NCBI GenBank assembly: GCA_015233565.1
Contig: JADFXM010000036.1
Span: 1 to 64,000, forward strand
Direction: 5' to 3'
DNA length: 64,000 nt
Origin: Candidatus Rifleibacteriota bacterium
Lineage (GTDB): Bacteria > Muiribacteriota > Ozemobacteria > Ozemobacterales > Ozemobacteraceae
In this document: one piece after another, positions 17,387-25,768 of the stretch
Layout of the letters: each line of letters starts with the position of its first letter
How positions within the stretch are numbered: position 1 is the stretch's first letter
Translations under genes and position numbers: made by a program
The notes under the pieces: generated by a model
The model's database searches: none
Seen by the model: the letters and a program-made list of their open reading frames with translations, nothing else
What the model was told of the DNA's origin: nothing

Positions 17387-17581
17387 ATGAAGATACTTAC
17401 GTTGTTTTTCTTGGGAATTCTATTTTTTGTTACAATTTTCGGTTGCGGTAGTAACGGAGGTGGTGGAGGCGAAAACAATAATACCTCACAAGCCACCACC
17501 ACAGTTGCAAGTAGCACATCTAACACTGGGACGGGGGCATTTGCCGCCGATATTCTCCCATCAAATTTGAATGGAAGGTAG
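17387..17581 (+). CDS. Short lipoprotein, possibly truncated
   Basis: 64 residues with a good ribosome site (AAAGGGG) before the ATG. The lipobox is VTIFGC at residues 16-21, so it should be cleaved and lipidated at the cysteine, then a glycine run and a Ser/Thr-rich linker follow. It ends DILPSNLNGR and then TAG. NLNGxW commonly opens a beta-barrel-like domain in longer lipoproteins, so this may be the surviving start of a larger gene. Function unknown. Confidence 0.55.
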   Translation: MKILTLFFLGILFFVTIFGCGSNGGGGGENNNTSQATTTVASSTSNTGTGAFAADILPSNLNGR

Positions 17582-17626
17582 TTAACGATTTTTTTTGGCA
17601 ATTTTAAGAAAGCAAAAGACTGCATC

Positions 17627-18427
17627 ATGCCTGAATATATCTTACAGATTGGTAAAAATGGATTTGATCGGCTAAAATTTATAAACAATGTATTTGGGGA
17701 ACACAGCAGAAATTTCTTGATCCGAGCTGGGCTCAGAAAAGGGGCTAGAGTTCTGGAAATTGGATGCGGAACTGGATCAATGACCACTTGGCTTTCTCAA
17801 ACTGTCGGCAAGAATGGCCAAGTTATTGCAGTGGATGTTAGTGAAAAACAAATTGAAATTGCGAGAAAAGCTGCCGAAGAATCCCAACTTACAAATATTG
17901 AATTCATCTGTTCAACGATTGAAGAATTTGAATTGTCCGGGAATCTTGTTGACTTGGTATATTCTCGGCTACTCTTGATGCATCTCAAAGACCCAATGAG
18001 GATTTTAAAAAAGCTGCAAAGTTGTTTGAGGTCTGGTGGGGTAATCGCTTGTGAGGAACCTCATGCAAGCTCATTGATCACGACACCTCGAAATGAATAT
18101 ATTGAAAGACTCAATAACATGTTTCTTGAACTCGGGAAGCTTCAAGGACTTGATTTCAATATTGGGGACAAGTTATTGCCAATGATAAAATTAGCAGGTT
18201 ATTCAGGCGCACATGGCTGTTTTGTTCAGCCAGTCATTTTAATGGCCGAAGCAATAGAATTCGTACTGATGAGTGCTACCGAAGTTGCCCCTTTTGCAAT
18301 CAAGTATGGGTTGGTAAGTGAAATTGAGGCGCAAAAAATGCTAAATGAATTAACAAATTCTGAATTTGATGAGAATTCGTTTTATACTTTTCCCCGACAA
18401 GCCCAGATTTTCGGATATAAGCAGTAA
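17627..18427 (+). CDS. Class I SAM-dependent methyltransferase
   Basis: 266 residues. Motif I is VLEIGCGTGSMTTWL (about residues 41-55), motif II VIAVDVSEKQIEIARK, and the motif IV region DLVYSRLLLMHLKDP. It is a Methyltransf_25/11-type enzyme acting in the cytoplasm on a small molecule or lipid. The C-terminal lid (AEAIEFVLMSATEVAPFAIK) is similar to UbiE-like proteins of unknown substrate. It starts 45 bases after the short lipoprotein and faces the HD gene, with only 22 bases between the two stops. No more specific name is warranted. Confidence 0.85.
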   Translation: MPEYILQIGKNGFDRLKFINNVFGEHSRNFLIRAGLRKGARVLEIGCGTGSMTTWLSQTVGKNGQVIAVDVSEKQIEIARKAAEESQLTNIEFICSTIEEFELSGNLVDLVYSRLLLMHLKDPMRILKKLQSCLRSGGVIACEEPHASSLITTPRNEYIERLNNMFLELGKLQGLDFNIGDKLLPMIKLAGYSGAHGCFVQPVILMAEAIEFVLMSATEVAPFAIKYGLVSEIEAQKMLNELTNSEFDENSFYTFPRQAQIFGYKQ

Positions 18428-18449
18428 CTAAATGTTTCCGGACTATACT

Positions 18450-19124
18450 TTAATCATTATTGCCGAAAATTTCTGACTTGAGTTGTTCAAGAAAAATTTT
18501 TAGGAATTCAATTCGTCGACCAGCTTCAATTTTGGCACTTTTTGTATTCATCGAATCCTGAAGTTTTAAAAGTTTTACAAAAAAATGATCAAGAATAAAT
18601 TTTTTATCGTCCGTGACTCGATGCTCTGAGAATGGGTCTTCAGTGTTCAGAAGACTTTTTTTCATCAGGCCGCCAGTTGCGAAACAGCGAGCTATTCCAA
18701 TCGCACCAATTGCATCCAGCCGATCGGAATCTTGTATAATCTTTCCCTCAAGAGTTTCGGGATGAATATTTGCTGAAAAGCTATGGGAAATTATTGCAGC
18801 CTGGATTTCGGGAAGAAATTGTATAGGATAATCAACCTGAACCAAAATTTCACAGGCTTTCTCTGAAGCCAAATAAGAGGCTTTTTTCCTAAGATCAGAA
18901 TCTTTAGGAATTACGACACAATCGTGTAACCAAGCTGCTGGAATGACAATTTCCATGCAGCCATTTTCAGACAAACAAAGTTTCCTTGCATTTTCAACTA
19001 CCCGAAAAGTGTGCGAAATGTCGTGAGCGGGGTCTTCAGAGCCGGAAAGAGCTTCCAGCAAAAACTGTTTAAAGTATCTTTCCCATTGAGACAAACTGTA
19101 ATTGGTCGCTTCGCTTGAGGCCAT
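18450..19124 (-). CDS. HD-domain phosphohydrolase (YedJ-like)
   Basis: 224 residues. The metal-binding pattern is present: His34/His38 in DPAHDISHTFRV, His67-Asp68 in AAWLHDC, a histidine in AAIISHSFS, and the aspartates of IIQDSDRLDAIGAIG near residue 116. This order matches the YedJ/YpgQ group of cytoplasmic nucleotidases or phosphohydrolases that use Mn or Co. The substrate cannot be fixed. It faces the methyltransferase gene and has no partner on its own strand. Confidence 0.85.
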   Translation of the reverse strand: MASSEATNYSLSQWERYFKQFLLEALSGSEDPAHDISHTFRVVENARKLCLSENGCMEIVIPAAWLHDCVVIPKDSDLRKKASYLASEKACEILVQVDYPIQFLPEIQAAIISHSFSANIHPETLEGKIIQDSDRLDAIGAIGIARCFATGGLMKKSLLNTEDPFSEHRVTDDKKFILDHFFVKLLKLQDSMNTKSAKIEAGRRIEFLKIFLEQLKSEIFGNND

Positions 19125-19342
19125 TGATTATTTTCCTTCTGAATTTTCTCTAAAATTGCTATTATTCTATCAGAGTTGTCAAAAAAATATTTTGTGATGA
19201 CAAACATTTTTTTTTGGCCAGCCAAAATTTTTTCTGAAAAATGATTTCTCTAGTAGTCCAAAATTCCGGGCTTTTGGTCCGAGCGCATCTGACTCCGGTA
19301 TTGATTTAAATTTGAAGAACAATTTGCTATGATACAAAAAAC

Positions 19343-19476
19343 GTCCGAGGTTATCGGAAAATCTCGGTAAATTTGGTTCGGTACAAAGTTGCTAGCTTCT
19401 GATACGAGAAAGCAGGTCGCAAAATCCGGGGATTCACAAAAAGATGAAAATTAGCGGATTTTTCGATAGTCTCCTC
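19343..19476 (-). repeat. Dispersed repeat family B, copy 3
   Basis: Reverse orientation. It begins TTATCGGAAAATCTCGGTA and ends GGATTTTTCGATAGTCTCC. Its middle has diverged from the other copies. Confidence 0.7.
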
Positions 19477-19633
19477 AGCAACAAAGAGTAAATTCATATT
19501 GACATCGGCAATTAATCATACAATACAATTCAAAAAAAAATTGCGAAAAAATATTTTTTCCAAATTTTCTGCACTTGTGTTTGTGCATGTTTATAAGTCA
19601 AGTATTTTTACTCTTTTTCGCTGAGTCTCGTTC

Positions 19634-19768
19634 AACGATACTGTCGGAAAAGGTCCTATTTTTCATGTTTTTATGTAACGATTCAAATTTTTGCCTCGCT
19701 TTCTCGCATCAACAACGAGTCGTTATGTACCGGATAAAATATACCGAGATTATTCGACAGCTTCTAAC
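19634..19768 (+). repeat. Dispersed repeat family B, copy 4 (first of a tandem pair)
   Basis: Exactly 135 bp, ending CGACAGCTTCTAAC, and joined with no gap to the next copy at 19769. Confidence 0.85.
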
Positions 19769-19903
19769 GAGTCTGTCGAAAAACCCCCTAAAATTCACTT
19801 TTTTTTTGTGTACCCGCCCAATTTTTCACCCCGCTTTCTAGCATCAACAGCGGGCCGTTTCGTACCGAATAAAATGTACCGAGATTTTCCGACAGCTTCT
19901 AAC
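19769..19903 (+). repeat. Dispersed repeat family B, copy 5 (second of a tandem pair)
   Basis: Exactly 135 bp, GAGTCTGTCGAAAAA to TTTTCCGACAGCTTCTAAC. This copy shows the family's inverted ends best: CTGTCGAAAA against CTGTCGGAAA. Confidence 0.85.
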
Positions 19904-20090
19904 AACTTGTCAAGTTTACTATTTTGTTGTAGCTTATTCATGACAAATCTTTTCCTTTTCAATAGGGAGTATGCTTTTGATGCAATGACAACTCTTTCAT
20001 TTCAAATAACTTTTCTTTTTTTTCAGATTTCTTTGAAGATGTTTAAGAGCAAAATAATAACTTAAGACGTTGGGGAGAAAACAAGTAACC

Positions 20091-20621
20091 ATGACACCAC
20101 AAACTATTTATCATAGAATCAGAATGGATTTGCTGGAAAGGATGCCATATTCTGAAGTTATTCATATTGGCAGTACTGCAATTGAAGGATTAAAAACAAA
20201 AGGTGATTTAGACATCAACTTACGGGTAACTCAAGATAAATTTTGGGAAAGCGTTAATGAAATAATAAAAATGGGTTATTTTGAATTAGATGGTACTTTG
20301 CAATGTGACTCACTAAGACATCTGAAACCAATTAACAAATATGAAATAGATGTTGCAATACAAGTAACAGTAATTGGATCGGAACATGACACCTTCGTAA
20401 TTTTTAATGAAATCTTGAGATTCAATAATTATGCTAGAAAAGAATATGAAGTCATAAAGACACAATACGGCTTTATACCAGATGACGATTATAGGGAAAA
20501 AAAAGCCATTGTAATTAATAAATATTTGAACTTTTTTAAGCAATCCCCGCAACAAGGCGCTTCTCCAGACCCTTCTTCGCCAGCTTCTAATTGCATACTT
20601 AGGGAGTACAAAAACCAATAG
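20091..20621 (+). CDS. GrpB/UPF0157-family nucleotidyltransferase-like protein
   Basis: 176 residues from the ATG at 20091, with GGGGAGA upstream; a TTG seven codons earlier is possible. The core VIHIGSTAIEGLKTKGDLDI (about residues 26-45) is the GS...D-D pattern of the GrpB family, a minimal nucleotidyltransferase fold. KYEIDVAIQV later gives another acidic position. The last 25 residues are Ser/Pro-rich and unlike the family, possibly read-through into unrelated DNA after loss of the old stop. Such proteins are cytoplasmic and poorly characterised; some resemble aminoglycoside nucleotidyltransferases. Confidence 0.75.
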   Translation: MTPQTIYHRIRMDLLERMPYSEVIHIGSTAIEGLKTKGDLDINLRVTQDKFWESVNEIIKMGYFELDGTLQCDSLRHLKPINKYEIDVAIQVTVIGSEHDTFVIFNEILRFNNYARKEYEVIKTQYGFIPDDDYREKKAIVINKYLNFFKQSPQQGASPDPSSPASNCILREYKNQ

Positions 20622-20643
20622 TCAAAAAACATTCCTCTGAGAA

Positions 20644-21114
20644 TCAAGAAATCTGCCATTTAAACCTCATCTTAATTCGGGCCTCCGGAGGATAAAATTC
20701 AAGGTAGGGCGAATTTTCGGGAATTTTGATCGTTTCGACGTAAGTGGCGCCGATATACTCAAGATTTTTTCTTGAAGCGTTGTTGTCGAGATTACAGGTA
20801 AGCCAAATTGTTGGAAGGTCCAGATTTTTAATAATCGGCTTTAAAAGAATGCAGCTCCGAGCTGAGAAGTGTTTACCCCGAAATTTTTCCAACACTGTGA
20901 AGCCGATGTTTCCTCTGAAGAGGATAATATTCTCGGTATAACCAGCACGAAGGTTTATTCCGCCAATTTCTTCCCCTGAAAATGAGCTTTCCATCCTAAA
21001 TTTATAAACTGGTACAGATAAATCAGGTGGAGAGGTGTATGTTTTCTCAATAAAGGCCAATTTTAAATCATCATCAATCAGGTATGCAGCATTTATGAAA
21101 TCAATTCCGGGCAC
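20644..21114 (-). CDS. GNAT-family N-acetyltransferase
   Basis: 156 residues from a GTG start; a later start is possible since no strong ribosome site is seen. The acetyl-CoA fold is visible as IGGINLRAGYTENI, NIGFTVLEKFRGKHFSARS (replacing the usual R/Q-x-x-G-x-G loop), and LTCNLDNNASRKNLEYIGA, the characteristic N-x-x-S loop of RimJ/RimL-like acetyltransferases. It should move an acetyl group to an amine of a small molecule or protein; the acceptor is unknown. It faces the GrpB-like gene with 22 bases between stops. Confidence 0.75.
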   Translation of the reverse strand: MPGIDFINAAYLIDDDLKLAFIEKTYTSPPDLSVPVYKFRMESSFSGEEIGGINLRAGYTENIILFRGNIGFTVLEKFRGKHFSARSCILLKPIIKNLDLPTIWLTCNLDNNASRKNLEYIGATYVETIKIPENSPYLEFYPPEARIKMRFKWQIS

Positions 21115-21195
21115 AGTGATCCCAACCTAAAAAAGACTTTCTGTCGAACTTGATTATATCATACCCCTGTAAATCAGGGGATTTTTCGAAAATCT

Positions 21196-21330
21196 CCTTG
21201 AGCTGTCGAAAAATATCGGTACATTTCATTCGGTACAAATCGACTCGCTGGTGATGCTAAAAAGCAGGGCAAAAATTTGGGTAGGTACATAAAAAAGCGA
21301 ATTTTAGGGGATTTTTCGACAGACTCCTTG
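21196..21330 (-). repeat. Dispersed repeat family B, copy 6, with a partial copy beside it
   Basis: 135 bp, reverse orientation, AGCTGTCGAAAAATATCGG to GATTTTTCGACAGACTCC. Just left of it, 21177-21198 repeats the unit's end sequence, so a second, mostly lost unit stood in tandem. Confidence 0.85.
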
Positions 21331-21339
21331 GCACGTTGA

Positions 21340-21768
21340 GTGTCCAACGAGAATATGGATTCAGTCAATGGCGAAATCGACAGCGCGAACAATGGATATT
21401 ACGAAGGGAATCACACAAACCTCCAACAGTTTGGTAACACCGGTCATTTTCTGACCCACTTCAAGAAAAAAGCTGACCCACCAAAAGCAAAAGCAGCAGC
21501 TAATGGAAAAGCTTGGATTGAAGAGGTAAGGCTAAGGTTTGCCCCAGGCCAAAAGAGTGGATCAATTTTCGCCGGATAGAAGGGTCAGTTTTAAAACGGT
21601 GTTACCAAACAGTTCAATCTGACATGGAATCCCCCTTTCAACCCACGTTCTTTTACCAAGGCAGAAGTGCATTCCATCGATCAGAAAAATTCCTTGATGG
21701 GAGGAACAGCGAATTATGCCCCCATTTGCGCATTTGGCCGTGACAACCCTGAGGTGTGTCTTCGATAA
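21340..21768 (+). pseudogene. Coding relic interrupted by a small mobile element
   Basis: The left part reads NGEIDSANNGYYEGNHTNLQ and the right part, after the insertion, reads FNLTWNPPFNPRSFTKAEVH, SIDQKNSLMGGTANYAPICA and FGRDNPEVCLR, then TAA. Removing the insertion and one 7-bp target copy joins both in the same frame as NLQQFNLTW. The 5' end is cut by a family B repeat. I do not recognise the protein. Confidence 0.6.
21432..21607 (+). mobile_element. 176-bp deletion derivative of an insertion sequence, with 7-bp target duplication
   Basis: Ends TGGTAACACCG and the reverse complement CGGTGTTACCA are perfect 11-bp inverted repeats, and TGACCC recurs at the same offset (positions 21-26) inside each end. 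AACAGTT flanks both sides (21425-21431 and 21608-21614). The layout of two spaced sub-repeats resembles IS21-type ends. No transposase remains. Confidence 0.8.
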
Positions 21769-21862
21769 ATTTGTCTAGTTTTCCTATGGATTTTTGAAAA
21801 ATTCCCTTGTATACTTTTAAGTTATAGCCTTTTAAAAAGAAACAGTTAATTGAGGACTTAGT

Positions 21863-24652
21863 ATGAAAGCTTTTGTTGTTTCTGAAGAAGCCGAAGGAGC
21901 TGGTAAGTTAACACTAGAGATGCTTTTCAGTGTTTATGATTCTTTGACTGATTTTGTTGTATTTTGTGATCACAACGGGGTTATAACCAGTACAAATAAT
22001 TCTTTTTTAAAGTCCCTGGGATTTTCAACTTCTTCCAAGTTGATTGGACGAAATTTTAAAGAGTTATTTGTGCTCAAAGATCAGAAACAAGCTGACGAGT
22101 TAAAAACAAGAATTTCCAAGACGAACAGCGAGAAGGAAATTGAGTTCACGCTTTCGGGAAAAAATGGAGCGGAGCTGTTTGTAGAATTAAACGCTTCTCC
22201 AATTTTGAATTCAGACGGTTATCAGACTGGTTTTGCTTCTGTAATGCGCAATATTACAAAACCACGGAAAGCTGAACAGGAAATGGCACAAGCGAAAAAG
22301 CTGTTGCAACTTATTACAGATAACATTCCCTATAGCGTTTTCTGGAAGGACAAAAATTCCGTTTACGTTTGGGCTAATAAAAATTATGCAAACAATGCAA
22401 AAGTTGAGGATCCGGAAAACATAATTGGAAAGACAGATTATGATTTACCATGGAAAAAGGAGGAAACTGATTGGTATCGGGAGTGCGATAAAAAAGTTTT
22501 GGAAAACGATACCCCTATGCTCAATTTTCATGAATCATTCCTTAAACAGGATGGAAGTTTGGGTTGGATTGAAATCAGCAAAATTCCTATTCATGATGAA
22601 AGCGGGCAAGTGATCGGACTCCTTGGATCATACATTGACATCACCCAACGCAAGACAGCGGAAGATGCTTTACGAGCCAGTGAAGAAAATCTGAGGTCTT
22701 TGATGCAGAATGCCAAGGATTTCTTTTTTTATCGTATTGCAATTGATCCTGATAACCCGCTGAAGGTCAAAACGGTACTTGTTAGCCCATCGATTACTGA
22801 AGTTTTCGGAATAAGTAATTCCGAAAATTTTGATGCCTGGTTGGAAAGGATACATCCTGAGGATTTTCCACGAATTATGGCAGCAAACCTACGTTCTGTA
22901 GAATTTGGGGAACTGTTTGATCAGTGTTATAGAACTTTTCACCAACTCCGCAATGAATGGGTTTGGGGACGCTCAATTTCCAATCCGGTTCGGGATAAAA
23001 ATGGAAAAATTACACATTTCAACGGAATAACGATAGACATAACTAAAATCAAAATGGCAGAAGAAGCCTTGGCAGCGATGGCAAAGCAAAACCAGGAAGC
23101 TGCATTGCGTTATGAAGCTTTAATTGGCGCTTCCAATACGGGAGCTTGGGAATTCCACGCAGATACTGGATTCTTATGGTGCAGTCCGGAATACTTTTCA
23201 ATGCTAGGTCGCAATATCAATGATTTTGATCTTTCCGGTAACAGAAATCTTGAACAAACATGGATTAATCTTTTACATCCGGAAGACAAAGAAGCAGCTC
23301 ACAAAAAATTTCTAGCATACCTCGAAAAACCTGAAGGAATGTACCAGCAAACTTTTAGACTATTACACGGAGAAGGTCACTGGGTTTGGATTTGGTCACG
23401 TGGAAAAACTCTACGAGACAAGGATGGGAAAATAACGGAAGTTACTGTTGGAACTCACATTGACATTACCGAGCGCCGAAAATTGGAGGTACGACTTAGT
23501 CAAGCGGAAAAAATGGAAGCGATCGGACAACTCGCGGGTGGAATAGCTCATGATTTTAATAATCAATTGACTGGAATTTTGGGAAACGCCGAATTGATTC
23601 TACAAGATTTGGACGACCCTACTCTTCGACCGATGGTCCAAAACATTATTTCTGCGTCCCTTCGTGCAGCAGAGCTCACGAAGCAACTCCTTGCTTTCGC
23701 CCGCAAAGGATTGTACATCTCAACGGTGGTTAACGTTCATGACTTGATTCTTGAAGTCATTAGATTTCTTCAACGAAGTATTGACAAGCGAATTTTGATT
23801 AGTCAGCAATTTGAGGCTGTTTCCCCGACGACTATTGGCGACCCCACACAATTGCAGAATGCCTTGCTTAATCTCGCTTTAAACTCACGTGATGCAATGC
23901 CAAACGGAGGGGATTTAATTTTCAGCACTTCCCAAATTGACCTTCAACCGAAGGCTTCTGACAGTTTTGTACCTCCGGGAAAATATCTGCAAATCTGTGT
24001 TACCGATACTGGTTCCGGAATGGGCAAAGAAACTTTAAGCCACATTTTTGAACCATTTTTTACTACTAAAGAAAAAGGAAAAGGCACTGGACTTGGTTTG
24101 GCAGCAGTTTACGGCACCATTCAGAACCATCATGGGACAATAAGCGTTTCAAGCGAATTAGGTAAAGGAACAACTTTCAAAATTCTCTTACCCCATGTTT
24201 CAGAAGTAAAATTCGAGACAATCGGGAATGAAACCATTCCGGCGATTAAGGGTCAAGCAAGGATTTTACTAGTTGATGATGACAAAATCAGCAACCAGAC
24301 GACAGGGAAAATTCTCGAATCCCTTGGCTATAGAGTGACTCCCTACTTTGATAGCCATGAAGCAATCGAACATTACAAATCTTTCTGGAAACAAATCGAT
24401 CTGGTAATGCTCGATATCGTCATGCCAAAGATTGGGGGACGCGACACTTTTCTGGCATTGCGGACAATTAACCCCAATATAAAAGCATTTATCGCTTCAG
24501 GCTTCAGTATAAACGGGGAAGCCCGTCAGATTTTGGAAGACGGAGTGCTTGGTTTTATTCAGAAGCCATTTCAGATTTCAGAGCTTTCCAGAATTGTTAA
24601 TAAAACCCTGAAAATTAATAAACCTCCCGATCAAATTTCTGGGAAAATCTGA
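21863..24652 (+). CDS. Hybrid sensor histidine kinase with four PAS domains and receiver
   Basis: 929 residues with no membrane segment, so a cytoplasmic sensor. PAS domains lie at about 20-140, 145-265, 270-400 and 410-545, several with the PAC ending (GSYIDITQRK, GTHIDITERR). The HisKA phospho-acceptor is His563 in GGIAHDFNNQ. The ATPase domain has NLALNSRDAM (N-box), DTGSGMG and GKGTGLGLAAVYG. The receiver at 800-915 has VDDD, phospho-acceptor Asp851 in VMLDIVMP and the KPF lysine. The HDFNNxL type often signals without a partner of known output. It lies 12 bases before an HD phosphohydrolase, so the two are probably co-transcribed. Confidence 0.92.
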   Translation: MKAFVVSEEAEGAGKLTLEMLFSVYDSLTDFVVFCDHNGVITSTNNSFLKSLGFSTSSKLIGRNFKELFVLKDQKQADELKTRISKTNSEKEIEFTLSGKNGAELFVELNASPILNSDGYQTGFASVMRNITKPRKAEQEMAQAKKLLQLITDNIPYSVFWKDKNSVYVWANKNYANNAKVEDPENIIGKTDYDLPWKKEETDWYRECDKKVLENDTPMLNFHESFLKQDGSLGWIEISKIPIHDESGQVIGLLGSYIDITQRKTAEDALRASEENLRSLMQNAKDFFFYRIAIDPDNPLKVKTVLVSPSITEVFGISNSENFDAWLERIHPEDFPRIMAANLRSVEFGELFDQCYRTFHQLRNEWVWGRSISNPVRDKNGKITHFNGITIDITKIKMAEEALAAMAKQNQEAALRYEALIGASNTGAWEFHADTGFLWCSPEYFSMLGRNINDFDLSGNRNLEQTWINLLHPEDKEAAHKKFLAYLEKPEGMYQQTFRLLHGEGHWVWIWSRGKTLRDKDGKITEVTVGTHIDITERRKLEVRLSQAEKMEAIGQLAGGIAHDFNNQLTGILGNAELILQDLDDPTLRPMVQNIISASLRAAELTKQLLAFARKGLYISTVVNVHDLILEVIRFLQRSIDKRILISQQFEAVSPTTIGDPTQLQNALLNLALNSRDAMPNGGDLIFSTSQIDLQPKASDSFVPPGKYLQICVTDTGSGMGKETLSHIFEPFFTTKEKGKGTGLGLAAVYGTIQNHHGTISVSSELGKGTTFKILLPHVSEVKFETIGNETIPAIKGQARILLVDDDKISNQTTGKILESLGYRVTPYFDSHEAIEHYKSFWKQIDLVMLDIVMPKIGGRDTFLALRTINPNIKAFIASGFSINGEARQILEDGVLGFIQKPFQISELSRIVNKTLKINKPPDQISGKI

Positions 24653-24664
24653 ATACCAACCATC

Positions 24665-25315
24665 ATGACATCATTCATCCATTGGCAGAATACCTGGAAG
24701 GAACTAGGAGTATCCGATCCAGATGAAAGTTTGTTTCGTCAGTTGGTAGCTTGTTATTCAGAGCCGCATCGCAAGTATCATAATATGCAGCACATTGAGG
24801 AGTGTTTTCTTCATCTTAGAAGTTTACATTCAGTTATTTCCAGACCTGCTGAGGTTGAACTTGCCCTCTGGTTTCACGATGCAATCTACAATACGCACAG
24901 AAAAGATAACGAAGAGAGGAGCGCGGAATGGGTACGGGAAAGCGGGCTGAAAGTCGGTCTATCAAATGATTTGGTCTCCCGAATATATGACCTCGTCATG
25001 ATCACAAAGCACAACACCATTCCAAAGTCTACAGATGCTGAAATCTTGGTTGATATTGATCTTGGAATTCTTGGTGCTGAAGCAGAGCGTTTTGACGAAT
25101 ATGAAATTCAAATTCAGCAGGAATATTCTTGGGTACCTGAACACTTGTATCGAACTGAGCGCCGAAAAATTTTGAAGGGATTTTTGAATCGGCAGAACTT
25201 ATATTGCACGGAACATTTCCGTTCGTCATTCGAAATACAAGCCAAAAAGAACCTCACCCGTTCCCTGGCTCAACTTTCGATCAGAAAAGACATTTCCACA
25301 AATCCTTCGTCTTGA
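24665..25315 (+). CDS. HD-superfamily metal-dependent phosphohydrolase (COG4339-like)
   Basis: 216 residues. YHNMQHIEECF (His39, His43), LALWFHDAIYN (His71-Asp72) and the later ILVDIDLGILG aspartates form the metal site of the predicted HD phosphohydrolase group that begins with W...W..L. Members are uncharacterised cytoplasmic enzymes. Twelve bases after the hybrid kinase, it is most likely made from the same message, which hints at a role linked to that signal pathway, though no HD-GYP motif is present to suggest c-di-GMP. Confidence 0.85.
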   Translation: MTSFIHWQNTWKELGVSDPDESLFRQLVACYSEPHRKYHNMQHIEECFLHLRSLHSVISRPAEVELALWFHDAIYNTHRKDNEERSAEWVRESGLKVGLSNDLVSRIYDLVMITKHNTIPKSTDAEILVDIDLGILGAEAERFDEYEIQIQQEYSWVPEHLYRTERRKILKGFLNRQNLYCTEHFRSSFEIQAKKNLTRSLAQLSIRKDISTNPSS

Positions 25316-25768
25316 CTTGCAGGAAAAGCTCTCTAAGTTTTTCTAGCTAACATGCTCGTCCAGAAGGTGTGAAAAAATATCAATAATCGGAAGAAAACCC
25401 AAGCGTGAAATATCACAAGCAATTGTTGGCGGGGTTCTTGATTGTTGTACTTTTGTGAATAATCCTAATTTTTCACAGCTTCCCACTTATGTCAAAAATG
25501 CTTGATGTTACAAAGTTCCTATTTTTCTGAAATGCGAAATGATATATTACAGAAACGTTTTAATTAATTGTGTCACAAAATCTGGGAAAGGCCAATGGCA
25601 GGACGAACTGTTTGAAATCGAGGATGAAATTAGAAAAAAGATCTCCGAAAACTGAGAGGCAAGCCCCAGTTCATGCAAAGAAGCTTGCCCTGTTATAATT
25701 GTTATGTTAGATTATTCCCATAAAATAGTAGCCTTCAAGCAAAAAGAACTTTTATTAAGGTTTCAAAT
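25316..25768. other. Intergenic region with one family C repeat
   Basis: Apart from the repeat at 25402-25484, a short coding-like trace near 25570-25656 (ELFEIEDEIRKKISEN) ends at TGA but has no start and no known family. The gene at 25769 has no strong ribosome site. Confidence 0.4.
25402..25484 (-). repeat. Dispersed repeat family C, copy 2
   Basis: Reverse complement of the 7478-7560 copy, with the GGCGGGGTTCTTG core and TTTTTCACAGCTTCCC end. Confidence 0.8.

Larger units (their letters stand above)
19125..20090. other. Gene-poor stretch with three family B repeats
   Basis: About 970 bases between the HD gene and the GrpB-like gene. It holds one reverse and two tandem forward copies of repeat family B (19343-19903). 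The remainder is AT-rich, with no supported gene. Confidence 0.6.

Noticed and set aside
19634-19903. Tandem family B units as integron attC sites
   Set aside because: The ends lack the RYYYAAC/GTTRRRY core sites and no cassette genes lie between units.
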